DNA of 64,000 nt, from assembly GCA_917880885.1 (NCBI GenBank), contig OU862928.1, positions 41,094,962 to 41,158,961 of the forward strand, written 5' to 3'. Below, piece after piece: positions 10,356-20,408 of the stretch. A program made the translations under genes and the position numbers. Within the stretch, counting starts at the first letter, position 1. Each line of letters begins with the position of its first letter. Below the pieces are notes generated by a model. The model was not told the origin of the DNA. It ran no database searches and saw nothing but the letters and a program-made list of their open reading frames with translations. This stretch comes from Limnephilus marmoratus (lineage: Eukaryota; Arthropoda; Insecta; Trichoptera; Limnephilidae).

Positions 10356-10830
10356 CTAGCTGGTACCCGGCATGCGTTGCTATGCCATTTAATAAAGAAA
10401 TTATTTCTCCCTGCGTGTCCTTTCCCATTCGTCCCGTTCCCCTTCCGCCTCCCCTTCCTCACCGGCGTCCCCTTCCCCTGTCGCGTTCCCACTCCGCCTC
10501 CTCCATCTTCCCTCTCCCCACTCCACTCTCCGCCTTCCCCCGTCCCGCGAACCCTTATCCTGATTTCCCCTTCCCCTTCCCGCATTCTATACATTCATTT
10601 CCGGTACATTCAATTTTCAAACAGCTCGCGTGCCACCTATTGCATTTTTTGTATACAAATTTCATAGTGCCAGAGTCCGCAGTAGTTTTATACAAACCTT
10701 GTCCTGACAATAACGAACACAAAAAAAAAGAATTATCCCATTTGGTGTTGTCGTTCGGAAGTTATGCGCGTACATACATTTCCGCGATTCATTTTTATTT
10801 ATATAGATAGATAGATAGATAGATAGATAG

Positions 10831-10862
<32 letters not shown>

Positions 10863-10888
10863 AGAAGAAGATAGAAGATAGATAGATG
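10356..10888 (+). repeat. R-E repeat ('CTAGCTGGTACCCGGC' type) ending in a GATA microsatellite
   Basis: Starts CTAGCTGGTACCCGGCATGC. It is followed by a pyrimidine tract of about 200 bp rich in CCTTCCCC, then 'cggaagttatgcgcgtacat', and ends in (GATA)n at about 10802-10888. The same order occurs at 43015-43648 on the minus strand and, incompletely, at 51892-52200 and 39355-39472. The long proline-rich frames over the pyrimidine tract are compositional artefacts. Confidence 0.8.
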
Positions 10889-10934
10889 GTAGAAACCAAC
10901 AAAATATCAACTGCCCATATCATTTTCTGATTTT

Positions 10935-11125
10935 TCTGTTTTCAGATTTTCAATTGAGTTTCGCTAATATTGTCTTCATTTAATTAAAATATGGCATCTT
11001 TTGGGATGCTGTGTGGAGGGTATTTTTATTAAAAGCAAGGATAGGAAGTTCTGGGAAGGAAAAAGGTACGAGTGAGTAGGAATCTGGAGGTCAATGGGTT
11101 CAGGAAAGACGGACGTATCTTGTTA
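10935..11125. repeat. SINE-C body fragment joined to a REP-A fragment
   Basis: 'aattgagtttcgctaatatt' (10950-10990) matches the SINE-C body at 44385-44420. From about 10995 the sequence switches to a REP-A 3' piece on the minus strand ('ttgggatgctgtgtggaggg', 'ggtcaatgggttcag'). Confidence 0.6.
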
Positions 11126-11127
11126 AA

Positions 11128-11372
11128 ACATGAATACCGCACAAGAGTCCCAATTGCTCCCATCTGGAGCAAGTGAGATTATGGCATCCCTAATTGGGGT
11201 ATGTTGTGAGGCTGAAGGTAGTGGGGAGGGTAAGGAGATGGGGAAGAGGAAGGCGAGAAAGTGGCTATTCAGATTTGGTCACCAAATACGGCTAAAGCCA
11301 TTTCAAGCAACGTTTCAATTCTAAATGGTGGTCTTACACCAGAGCGATACTCAGAGTGTTTTCAACTGCTAA
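11128..11372 (-). repeat. SINE-C copy lacking its tRNA head
   Basis: Contains the conserved blocks 'caagagtcccaattgctccc', 'caattggggtatgttgtgag', 'ctaaagccatttcaagcaac' and 'aatggtggtcttacaccaga' (plus-strand text of a minus-strand element). It breaks off at 11372, before the tRNA-derived head found in the copies at 44853, 50620 and 59650. Confidence 0.8.
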
Positions 11373-11384
11373 GTCACCAAACGT

Positions 11385-11645
11385 ATCGAACCACTTGGGG
11401 TGACCTGTGGCAGGGGTGTTGGTTAAGGGAACGTACCCATTCTACGTGACACGTTTAGGGGGGGGGTCTTCTAAATGTCACGCTTCGTACAAATGAGCGG
11501 CGGCGTCCATAGGTTTTTAATCACGGGGGGGGGGGGGGGGGTTAAAAATGGCAAAAAGTTGGTCACGTAGTATGGGTACGTTCCCTAACCTACAAATAAT
11601 TCCTGGAACTGCGGTACCCAAAAGTTGCCTAAATTGCGTAAAGGA
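11385..11645 (-). repeat. REP-A 5' fragment split by MITE-L
   Basis: 'ggcaggggtgttggtta' (to 11429) and 'cctggaactgcggtaccca' (about 11602-11620) are adjacent in the intact REP-A at 60420-60475. The 160-bp MITE-L sits between them. Confidence 0.65.
11430..11588. mobile_element. MITE-L with poly-G runs
   Basis: Terminal inverted repeats 'agggaacgtacccattctac' and 'gtagtatgggtacgttccct'. The interior holds G runs of 9 and about 18. A second complete copy is at 46803-46965 and a broken one at 38681-38820. Confidence 0.85.
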
Positions 11646-11699
11646 TTAAAGAAATTTTGGAGCTTTTTCTACGCTTTGTCGCATTCAAATGGTAACTGA

Positions 11700-12168
11700 C
11701 GAGTTCATCGAAAGCAAACACATCGAAACCGAGTTTATCGAAACCGAGTTCATCGAAAACGTGTTCATCGAAAACCAATTCATCGAAACCAATTCAGCGA
11801 AACCAATTCATCGAATGATCAATTCATCGATTCGCCAATTCATCGAAAAATAAAGGTTAGGTTTGGTTAGTCTCCTTGTCCAAAGTTTTATTATCATTTT
11901 TTTATATATTAATTTATTGTCAACTTTATTGATCAATGCTTTTTTAACTTCCCGGTCCGCTCATATTTTTTCGATGAATTCGCGATTCGCTAAATTGATC
12001 ATTCGATGAATTGGTTTTCGATGAATTGGTTTTCGATGAACTCGTTTTCGATGAACTCGTTTTCGATGAATTTGCTTTCGATGAATTGGTTTTCGATGAA
12101 TTGGTTTTCGATGAACTCGTTTTCGATGAATTTGCTTTCGATGAATTGATTTTTGATGAACTCGCCGT
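11700..12168. mobile_element. Foldback-like element with arms of 15-bp tandem repeats
   Basis: The left arm (about 11700-11850) is built of degenerate 15-mers such as 'gttcatcgaaaaccaa'. The right arm (about 11975-12165) is built of the reverse-complement 15-mers 'ttttcgatgaactcg' and variants. A unique centre of about 120 bp separates them. The frame that would encode H-R-K repeats is only the translation of the right arm. Confidence 0.8.
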
Positions 12169-12169
12169 G

Positions 12170-13427
12170 AACCCTTCAAATAGGTAATGAAAAGCTTCGA
12201 TCGGTTTATTTAAAATTTGACCAAAAATAATTCAAAATTGGGATCTAATTTACTCGAAAAAAGAAAAGCCCAAATCAAAAAAATTATACCACAAAATCGA
12301 CCACAAATGTTATGTACATTTACCAGTTTTCAGCTGTTCCTACGAGGTTCCCAACACCGTGGATATATTTACTAACACTAGCGTAGAACTGCGAAAAATC
12401 ACAAGATAATTTGAGTAACTCTAGCTACATAGTTGGTAAATAACACTTTCTTGAAAATGGTAGAAGCTTTGAAAAACAACGAAATCTGACTTTATTTATG
12501 AAGATTGGTTCTAAATTTAAATCTAAAAATTTCAAACAATTTTTTGGTGAAAACAGCTTTGAGACTATCCATTTCCCCAAGGTTCTGTTCAATGTATTCA
12601 TCTCCCACTGTCCTTCTCCTTCTTTATAAAGCCCTACTTGGAAGAAGAAAGAAGATGACTACATTCCTATCTACTTGGCCAGTTCGAAACTTTATTGTAT
12701 TACAATCATATTTATAATACTTACCCACATTGTCAGTTGAAATATTGTCGCGCTTGTGGTAACAGCAATTATTGATTCTCTCTCGAAACTCGCGTTTAGA
12801 TAAATTTTATGACACTGACGGTGTAATTGTGCCAATCGAACAGTATTAACACGGTAACGTCTGCGTGGTTGAATTTCAGAACCCAGTTTCAAGTGCATGT
12901 CTGATGCCATGCCATACGCGCCGTGCCAAAAATAACATCTGTGTGCGTGGAATTTCACACAAAGCTACTGTTATAAATCGGTTTCGAATTCAAGAATTCG
13001 TCACAAGATGTCGCTACTTCCGTCAGCAGGTCGGACGGGGACGTCTCCCCTTAGGTATAACTGCTACGAATTTTTGAACATGTAGTATCTCTCTGGATAT
13101 GGAAAGATTGACGGTAATACATGTTGTATCAAGCGGCTATATATTAAATATGACGTCATTGCTCTGTCTCGGTTACTTTGTCCCGGTGACGAGCTACACT
13201 GGATGACAGCTGATCCGAGGAACGGGCTATTTTTGGAACCAGTGCCTATTGAATTTATAAAGTTTTTACAAAAGCTGCCCGCTAGGCCTAGCAGTAAAAA
13301 CCTGCGGAGCGGGTTTTTAACAGCTAGACTGGATAATTGTGACTTGTGACTAATATGTGAAAATGTAGGGGTTTTCACGTCATTCTATTGTCCTGTGGTA
13401 TAAAAACCAAACCAAATTTTCAATAAT
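12170..13427. other. No gene recognised
   Basis: Unassigned. Around 12700-13080 there is a less AT-rich portion whose minus-strand frame (about 88 codons) ends at a possible donor 'GTGG|GTAAGTATT' near 12725, but I do not recognise the protein. 13100-13380 is moderately GC-rich and unassigned. Confidence 0.35.
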
Positions 13428-14001
13428 TTAACCCTAGAAGCCCAATCCAGGTCATTTTTACCTATACGCAAACCAATATCTGCTTTCCCTTTCACACACT
13501 TCTTTCGATTGCCCTGATTGATCGAACTAACTTAGTACCCGCCAAGGGCCCACACGAGACGGCGGTGTTGCCTTGGTAAGTCCCTTCTATTGGAGATATC
13601 GTACTAATGTAGGTCAATTTGACCTATGTTTAGGCTTTTCGTAATTTGATTATGTGTGTGAAAAGTGTTTTTAAATAAAAAATAATTATATAAAACTGTT
13701 TAATTGTTATAAAACATTTATTGGTTAGTAGAAAAAAGATTTTGTTTGGTTTTTTTAATATTTTTAATTTAAAAGAAGCAAACTGAAAGGACCTCATTTT
13801 GTTGTTAATAGTAGTTTTTTCTAAGTCTAATAAATAAATATATTTTTTTTTATTTTTTTTTATTAGTAATAGAAGGTACATAAATAACAAATAAATTTTA
13901 TACAGTAATTAATTACATAGTAGAATATTTGATGTACCCCCATAATTAAGCAAGGCTTGTGTGTATGGGGGGGTGTTATTGTATTGCTTTTTTAATATCA
14001 T

Positions 14002-14646
14002 TCAGTTTAAGTTTTCAGTATAATTTTTTAGGTGAGTTTTAAAACTTTTTATATTGGTATTCATGTTTCTAATTTTTTCTGGTAATGAATTAAAAAATTT
14101 TGCTCCGAGATATTTATTACTCAATTGTCCAATTTTTTTTTTACATTTTGGAGTGGGAAGTATTGATGTTTGTCTAAGACTTCTGTTATTTTTAAAGGGT
14201 GCAACTTGATTTTTAATATTATCTTTATAAATTTGTAATGTTGCATGATAAAAGTATAATGCACTTAATTTTCTGACCTTAAATTGTTTGAATAAAAGTT
14301 CTGACGAATGTGAGTAGGGTTTTTTTTAAATTGTTTTTATTATTAGTTTTTGTGATATGTAAATTGTTTGTGTTTGATTTTTATATGTACCGCCCCATCC
14401 TATAATGCCGTATTGTATAATTGATTGACAGAAAGCGAAGTATGTGGTTCTAAGTAATTTTTCGTTTAAAATATCTCTTAAACATCTAAATATATATGTT
14501 AGTTTCCTTATTCTGTTGTTCAGAATATTTATGTGTGGAGACCATTTTAAACGCTGGTCTATTGTTATGCCCAGGTACTTAATATCAGTTTTGCTTTCTA
14601 TTTTTGAACATGATATATTACATTTGTGGTTTTCTGTATTTGTCAC
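14002..14646 (-). pseudogene. Jockey/CR1-type LINE reverse-transcriptase fragment inside the piggyBac-like element
   Basis: The minus strand reads KTDIKYLGITIDQRLKWSPH, RNRIRKL-like thumb residues, YFAFCQSIIQYGIIGWGG, then after one shift in the T-run near 14320 HATLQIYKDNIKN, NNRSLRQTSILPTPK and LGAKFFNSLPEKIRNMN, with a TGA at 14002-14004. This is the C-terminal third of a LINE ORF2. Upstream catalytic boxes are missing. A T-rich run at about 13838-13862 is probably the poly-A end of the minus-strand insertion. The 5' edge coincides with a perfect 18-bp snap-back palindrome (14629-14667). Confidence 0.8.
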
Positions 14647-14667
14647 AGAGTGACAAATACAGAAAAC
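14629..14667. repeat. Perfect 18-bp inverted repeat with 3-nt loop
   Basis: Arm GTTTTCTGTATTTGTCAC (14629-14646), loop AGA, and the exact reverse complement (14650-14667). It lies precisely at the 5' truncation point of the LINE fragment. Confidence 0.9.
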
Positions 14668-15006
14668 TATATTAAAAATTATAAATTATAAAAACTATAT
14701 ATTATTCTAATTATGCGTTTTTTTCATTTCCTAAATAATTAATATGAATAAATAATCATAAAAAAAAAAATTACACCTAATAAACTGTGTTACAAGTGGA
14801 TTATTTATTCATGTAGGTAAATTTGACCTATGATTGGGCTTTTTAGGTAGCAAAATATGATTGGGCTTCTAGGGTTAAGTTTTACAGTCCGCTTGAGTTT
14901 TGCCATCGAGCTTAACAATGGTTCATATCCCATCCACCTTGTTTACATTATCTATGGTTCTTTTTGTATGGATTATTCTAAGAGGGAGACAGCAAATGGG
15001 ACTTAC

Positions 15007-15109
15007 CAGGTTTGATGCAGGACATTCCGCAGGCTCCATCGCAGAGGCACTTCTTCTTCTTACTCTTGCAATCCTCGTCTGATGAACACTTCCTTAGACA
15101 TTTCTGGCC
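15007..15109 (-). CDS. WAP-domain protein, exon with seven of eight WAP cysteines
   Basis: A 103-bp exon bounded by 'tctgcag|GGCC' upstream and 'CCTG|GTAAGT' downstream, in phase 0 to 1. It encodes GQKCLRKC, SSDEDC, a lysine run, CLCDGACGMSCIKP. The spacing C-x3-C-x5-C-x6-C-x-C-x3-C-x3-C, together with one Cys from the upstream exon at 42765-42940, gives the eight cysteines of a whey-acidic-protein four-disulfide core, an extracellular domain. Insect proteins with this lysine-rich WAP followed by sushi repeats include the synaptic-cleft scaffold Hasp. That assignment is my inference and the expected sushi exons are not visible below 15 kb. The junction G completes the first codon of the next exon. 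Confidence 0.8.
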
Positions 15110-15174
15110 CTGCAGAGCAACAAAGAAATTAATATTAAATTTGATAAACGCGCGCCTAACATATACATACGATT

Positions 15175-15265
15175 AAAATTTGTCATACGAGAATGGGTCG
15201 TTTCTACGATACGTTCTTGAGTTCAACAGCTCAGCTATGGAACTATTTTCCAGCCTCTTTTTATT
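15175..15265 (+). pseudogene. LINE-A fragment (C-terminal region)
   Basis: 'gagaatgggtcgtttctacg' through 'ctatggaactattttccagc' corresponds to the GRFFDSFLCSTARLWNDLPA region of LINE-A. It is interrupted by the SINE-C insertion at 15266 and resumes at about 15655-15683 ('gtttcctccctcctacaac'). Confidence 0.7.
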
Positions 15266-15652
15266 ATTTTTTACTTGAATACCGCACAAGCGCCCCTGAC
15301 TGCTCCTGTCTGGAGCCAATGAGACTATGGCATCCCCAATTGGGGTATTTCGTGACGCTGAAAGTAATGGAAGGGGAAGGAGATGGGTAAGAGGAAAGTG
15401 GAGATGTACCTGATTATTCAAATCTAGTAACTACGTTTTAATCCTGAATGGTGGTCTTAGATCAGGGCGAAACTGAGAGTATCTTCCACTCTTGAACGTG
15501 CCGCAAATATACTATATATTATTTTGAATTAATTAATTTTAAAATAACACAAATTAATCAAATAAAATTTATTTGCGCAAGCCGATATTTAAATCCGCTA
15601 CTCTCAGAGTGCTTGTCGAGAGCCTTTCTTCTCGACCACCGAGGCCGTCGTG
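15266..15652 (-). repeat. SINE-C copy with degenerate tRNA head, inserted in LINE-A
   Basis: The body blocks 'caattggggtatttcgtgac' and 'ggtggtcttagatcagggcg' are followed by 'aaataaaatttatttgcgca' and a degraded head (minus strand 'cggtggtcgagaagaaaggc', 'cggatttaaatatcggc'). Confidence 0.75.
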
Positions 15653-15683
15653 TTTGTGTTTCCTCCCTCCTACAACTTCATAA

Positions 15684-15875
15684 AGGAGGCCCTGAGGAAA
15701 ATATTTTTTCTCAGGGCCTATATTATCTTTGGGGATTCTGTGTGGAGAGGAAGGATGTAGCATGGGTCTTCAAAAGACCCATGTCGTAAAAGGGAGGAAA
15801 AACAGAGACCGGCAAATCGTTCCCAGCTATTAAACTCAAGAACGAGTCGTTGAAACAACACGTAACAAATGACAA
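15684..15875 (-). pseudogene. LINE-A 3' end in opposite orientation (tail to tail)
   Basis: Minus strand: 'actcgttcttgagtttaata', 'tgggtcttttgaagacccat', 'ctccacacag'-like arm and the hairpin 'aggccctgagaaaaaatatt'. It abuts the plus-strand LINE-A piece at about 15683. Confidence 0.7.
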
Positions 15876-16164
15876 CTTTGTACCACTACCAAAATCATAG
15901 TGGAAAAGTGTTAGTGGAATTTTGGATTATCAGGTAATAGAATCTTCGATTGAATTAATGTCTTTGGAGGGATTTTTGCCGCCAGTGTATTTAGTAAATC
16001 ACAGTTCTAGGATCCATGTAAAATCATCATACTCCAATCTAAAATATGTGTCCCTTTAAAATCTAACTATCAATAAAAAAACCCATGTTATTATAAATAT
16101 AATAACGATTTTAATAGACAATAGACACGACAACAATAAAATGGACTGTTAATAAATCATATTA
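15876..16164. other. No gene seen
   Basis: AT-rich spacer between the LINE-A remnants and the satellite array. Confidence 0.4.
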
Positions 16165-17320
16165 ACGTATCCTCCAAACAATATTAAAGTAATAACCCGA
16201 GGTAATTATGCCGATTGGTAATACCAAACAATATTAATACTTGTAAAGTATTCCCCAAACAATATCGTTATAAGCTACATATCAGAGGTAATTATGCCTA
16301 CTGGTAATACCAAACGATATTAATACTTGTAAGGTATTCCCCAAACAATATCGATGTAAGCTACAAACCAGAGGTAATTATGCCTACTGGTAATACCAAA
16401 CAATATTAATACTTGTAAGGTATTCTCCAAACAATATCGATGTGAGCTACAAACCAGAGGTAATTATGCCTACTGGTAATACCAAACAATATTAATACTT
16501 GTAAGGTATTCTCCAAACAATATCGATGTAAGCTACAAACCCGAGGCAATTGTGCCTACCGGTAAAACCAAACAATATTAATACGTGTAAGGTATTCCCC
16601 AAACAATATCGAAGTAATAAGCTACAAACCAGAGGTAATTATGCCTACTGGTAATACCAAACAATATTAGTACTTACAAGGTATTCCCCAACAATATCCA
16701 ACTGGTACTACCAAACCAATATGCCTGCTAATAATAATACCAAACAATAATAATACTTGTAAGGTATTCCCCAAACAATATCGAAGTAAGCTACAAACCA
16801 GAGGTAATTATGCCTACTGGTAATACCAAACAATATTAGTACTTACAAGGTATTCCCCAACAATATCCAACTGGTACTACCAAACCAATATGCCTGCTGG
16901 TAATACCAAACAATAATAATACTTGTAAGGTATTCCCCAAACAATATCGATGTAAGCTACAAACCAGAGGTAATTATGCCTACTGGTAATACCAAACAAT
17001 ATTAATACTTGTAAGTATTCCCCAAACAATATCGAAGTAAGCTACAAACCAGAGGTAATTATGCCTACTGGTAATACCAAACAATATTAGTACTTACAAG
17101 GTATTCCCCAACAATATCCAACTGGTACTACCAAACCAATATGCCTGCTGGTAATACCAAACAATAATAATACTTGTAAGGTATTCCCCAAACAATATCG
17201 ATGTAAGCTACAAACCAGAGGTAATTATGCCTACTGGTAATACCAAACAATATTAATACTTGTAAGTATTCCCCAAACAATATCGATGTGAGCTACAAAT
17301 CCGAGGTAATTATGAAATAA
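16165..17320. repeat. 86-bp satellite array with higher-order organisation
   Basis: The basic unit contains 'aggtaattatgcctactggt', 'aataccaaacaatattaata', 'cttgtaaggtattccccaaa' and 'caatatcgatgtaagctaca'. The period is 85-87 bp. From about 16630 a variant unit ('cttacaaggtattccccaac', 'tccaactggtactaccaaac') alternates with the standard one, giving 165-169-bp super-units repeated three times. Roughly 13 units in all, non-coding. Confidence 0.9.
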
Positions 17321-18102
17321 TGTTTTAAATTATCTAATAAAAAAAACAAAAGAAAAGCAGGGCAACGCCCGCTCTTTAGCTCGTATATTTTTATATGTAA
17401 ACTGATCACAATCGCTTTGACCAAATTTAATCCAATGAATAACAAGATAAACACCGAGTTGATAAGATGGCAGTAAAATTGTGTGGATTAATAGAATGTA
17501 GAGGGAAGATTTCCGATAAAGGAGACTCGTGATAATAAACTAGGCTCATGATGAGAGATATAAAAAGTTGATTGATAAGGGTAGATGAGCGATCAAAGGC
17601 CGGGGTCAGGAGAGGGGAAAGAGGAAGAGCAATAAGGGATGATGGGAAGAGATAAATAGCCTCTTCTTATACACAAAGCTATTCTTTCAAAACGAAAAAC
17701 TTCTTATACAGGTCGAATATATTATAATAATAATAATATAACTTTATTGAACGAAATTTGCAAGATTATAACCATAAAGTACATATTCAGTGTTAATATT
17801 TACAGTGGTTTAAAATTACATAAGTACAAAAGAATATCAACAGAAAATAATATAAATATGAACAGCAGATACTTGAAGAATAGAAAATAGTTATAAATTT
17901 AGGTTTTTCAAAAATCCGCCTCACTAGGCTAGCCTGTGTTGATGCAGTAATTTTTAAATCAATTTATAATACTTATAAACATAACTACACTTATATTAAA
18001 ATATAATCACACAATAGATTGGTTAAATTAATAATAATTTTAAATAAAAGCAACTAATACATTGGTTGTACAAGTATATTACCATTGTATAATACCAAAT
18101 CA
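17321..18102. other. No gene seen; possible LINE tail
   Basis: 'ataataataataatataactttattgaa' at about 17727 looks like the (TAA)n 3' end of a minus-strand LINE, but I see no reverse-transcriptase remnant upstream of it. The rest is AT-rich. Confidence 0.35.
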
Positions 18103-18534
18103 TTAACGCTCTGCAACCAGGCCCGAAAAGAAGAAGACGGAGAGATACGAAATTACGAATGTTAGAGGAGAGCGCTAACATTTACAGTGACAAAATCAAT
18201 GCGAAAATTGCGAAAATGTTTAATAAAACACGACTCGTTGAAAATAGAGCAAAAATTTCGCGGGCATTATCTTAAACAGCATTTAAAGAAACACTGTGAA
18301 TTTTTTCATACATATAACTTGTAAAATAACTGAAACAAACGTGTTAATAATAATTTTTGGAGCATACTTTGCGATTTTTTTCTATCGAGGGAATTTTATA
18401 TAATTTGCGTTTCGGCGCGGGCAATGTCTAGATATTATCTTCAAGAATAACATATTTTTTAAGAGCTTTAAAACTTACCGTGTTTAAGGGAAATATGTAA
18501 TAAATCGGTACTAATCCGGGTTGCGGGCCCTTAA
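18103..18534. mobile_element. MITE-H, uninterrupted copy with TTAA ends
   Basis: About 430 bp between TTAA (18103) and TTAA (18531), with imperfect ~16-bp inverted termini ('cgctctgcaaccaggcccg' and 'atccgggttgcgggccc'). It serves as the empty-site reference for the interrupted copies at 28529-29573 and 41670-42489. Non-coding. Confidence 0.8.
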
Positions 18535-18607
18535 TAATTTCGAATTTGGGTGAGTACACCGGTAAAGGCCCTATCATTATTTTTTGTCCAAATGTTTATG
18601 TTATCTT

Positions 18608-18792
18608 TGAAATTTTTGAAGTAAAACTTCTTGACGCACGCTTGATTTGGGGAGTAAGCTGGTGAATGCGTGACGAGAGCGCTATGAAAAGCGTGATCGG
18701 GCGAGGCGAAAGATCGGGCGAGGCGAACGGAAGTTGAGAGGGAGATATAAGTTAGTAAAGTTTTACTTCTGTCGTGTGGTCTAAAGCACACT
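18608..18792. mobile_element. MITE-90, single-unit copy
   Basis: Bounded by 'ttgaagtaaaacttctt' and the inverted 'agtaaagttttacttc'. The inside is one copy of the 90-bp unit plus a short duplication ('gggcgaggcgaa' twice) and 'ggaagttgagagggagatat'. Confidence 0.8.
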
Positions 18793-19639
18793 CGTTTTTT
18801 TTGTGAATCACATTTTTTAATTCTATCAAGACGAATGTTGGAAAGTCTTGTTGCAAGGCATCGGAAATTTCGTTAACCAAAAGTAGTATACGTTTTGGGA
18901 ATTTGTAGTAAGTCTTTGTCATTGTTTCGAGTACAGCGAGTATTTAATCTTTTTTCATAGTAATTATGCATATTTGTGTAGAGATGATTGAGGATTTTTT
19001 TGCGTATATCTGCCGAACGTCAAACACATTCATAATATTCAATATTAAGTTCGAGTCTGTAATTAGAGGTGGTCTAAGGATTATTTTTGTAATAGTTTTC
19101 TGTGCCTTCATGATTAGGTCTATAGTCGAACAGATACCAAATGCACTCCCAAAATTTCACACGGGGATTAACGTACAGTCAAAACTCCGAAAAACCCAAA
19201 CTCGAAAGGCACTCCACCATTATATTATTTACACGTCCCTAAAAAATTCCGAATTTCGAAAATACATTAGTCTGGATTCTAAAAACAATATTTCAGACGA
19301 TACCTAATAACTACACGCTGCGAAACAAAATTTAGAAATACCAATGGTGGTTATTCCCGTGAATTAGGCGACTAAATCCATTGGAAATTCCATTGTTATT
19401 ATATCATACTACTTACTATAAAAGCAAACAATAAATGATTCCACATTCAGTAATAAGTACTGTATTGACTTCATAAGATCAAAAACCAGTCCTTTAATTT
19501 ATTTTCAATTTAATATACTTTATTAATGTCATTTTGACTCCGTTTATTTAATCGGTGTGATTGTAATTACATATTGTGTGATCTAATATCAGTTCGTTTA
19601 GTAGATAATAAATATTTAAAATTGTGGATGTAAATCAAC
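18793..19639. other. No gene recognised
   Basis: AT-rich. A 113-codon plus-strand frame (18966-19307) has no recognisable domain or gene context, so I leave it unannotated. Confidence 0.35.
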
Positions 19640-20222
19640 GATACGAATTGCAGGCAGAAAAAGGATGTTGTGCGTCGCAGTGTGATGGATTTTTATGACA
19701 ATGGACAATATCCCACTCTTGCAAATCTTAGCCAGGTTCTGGTGGATATTTTTTTTTCCTGGATCTCATTAGTCATTGCGATATATTTTGCATGACATTG
19801 GTTTACAATTCAAAATACGCAAAGATGGAAGAAAGTATTTAATGGGAATATTAGACATTGCTACAGCGCGTATAGACTTTTTGAGAAAAATGAATCAAAA
19901 TGAAACTGAACTAGCGACGGACGGCAAGTAGTCTATTTGGACGAGACATGGGTTAATCAACACTCGATTACACACATGTGGCAAAATAGTGAGGGCAACG
20001 GGGGTTTAAAAGTGCCAGTTGGAAAAGGAAGCCGGCTGATCATTTTGCATTATGGTTCAGCAAAAACGGGTTTTATCACGGGGAGTAAATTTATATTCCG
20101 TACGAAAAAGGTTATGTCGAATACAGATTACCATTCTGAAATGAATTCCAAAGTCTTCAAAAATTGGTTTGAAAATCAGTTTGTGACATTCCTCGAAGAA
20201 CCCTCTGTAATTGGAATGTAAA
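19640..20222 (+). pseudogene. IS630/Tc1-like DDE transposase remnant
   Basis: The intact portion (about 19926-20222) reads VVYLDETWVNQHSITHMW, VPVGKGSRLIILHYGSAKTG and HSEMNSKVFKNWFENQFVTF. The D in 'LDETW' is the first catalytic aspartate of IS630/Tc1-like transposases of a kind common in hemipteran and other insect genomes. Upstream sequence (19640-19925) has several stops and shifts. The frame ends right after LEEPSVIGM, where the second catalytic Asp (the usual 'MDNASYH' motif) should follow, so the protein is dead. No inverted termini were identified. Confidence 0.7.
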
Positions 20223-20408
20223 ATATATATTTTTTAAACAAAAATAAAAAATTACCTATGTAAAATGTTCATTGTATTGTAAAAAGTATGTTGTTTTATG
20301 TTGATGAGCACATTTAGGTATGTTTGTCTTTAAAAAAATAAACTTGTAAAATACCAGACGGGGGTAAAAACCAAATATTATTAAAATTTAAATATCTCAT
20401 AAATTTTT
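20223..20408. other. No gene seen
   Basis: AT-rich spacer. Confidence 0.4.

Larger units (their letters stand above)
13428..14878. mobile_element. piggyBac-like non-autonomous element with TTAA target sites
   Basis: TTAA at 13428-13431 is followed by CCCTAGAAGCCCAATC. At the far end GATTGGGCTTCTAGGG is followed by TTAA at 14875-14878. The 16-bp termini are perfect inverted repeats. CCC/GGG termini flanked by TTAA are the hallmark of piggyBac-superfamily elements. Sub-terminal 'ggtcaatttgacctat' and 'ggtaaatttgacctat' blocks lie inside. No transposase is present. The interior holds a minus-strand LINE fragment. Element length excluding TTAA is 1443 bp. Confidence 0.85.

Noticed and set aside
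10319..10810. Long proline-rich and leucine-rich frames, and the matching Gly/Glu-rich frames at 43374-43716 and 51885-52207
   Set aside because: They arise from the pyrimidine-rich tract of the R-E repeat and appear in several frames at once.
10662..10910. YLSI-repeat frame (also 42988-43176)
   Set aside because: Translation of the GATA/CTAT microsatellite.
11961..12179. Minus-strand frame encoding an H-R-K-x-I repeat protein
   Set aside because: It is only the translation of 15-bp repeats in one arm of the foldback element; no start context, and the partner arm does not encode it.
12692..12958. Minus-strand frame with a GTAAGT donor as a sushi-type exon of the WAP gene
   Set aside because: No sushi cysteine/tryptophan pattern and no good acceptor; left as unassigned.
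16165..17320. CRISPR array
   Set aside because: Regular repeats but no unique spacers; the whole 86-bp unit repeats, which is a satellite. The window is eukaryotic.
18966..19307. 113-codon plus-strand frame as a gene
   Set aside because: No domain, no splice or promoter context, biased by AT-rich composition.
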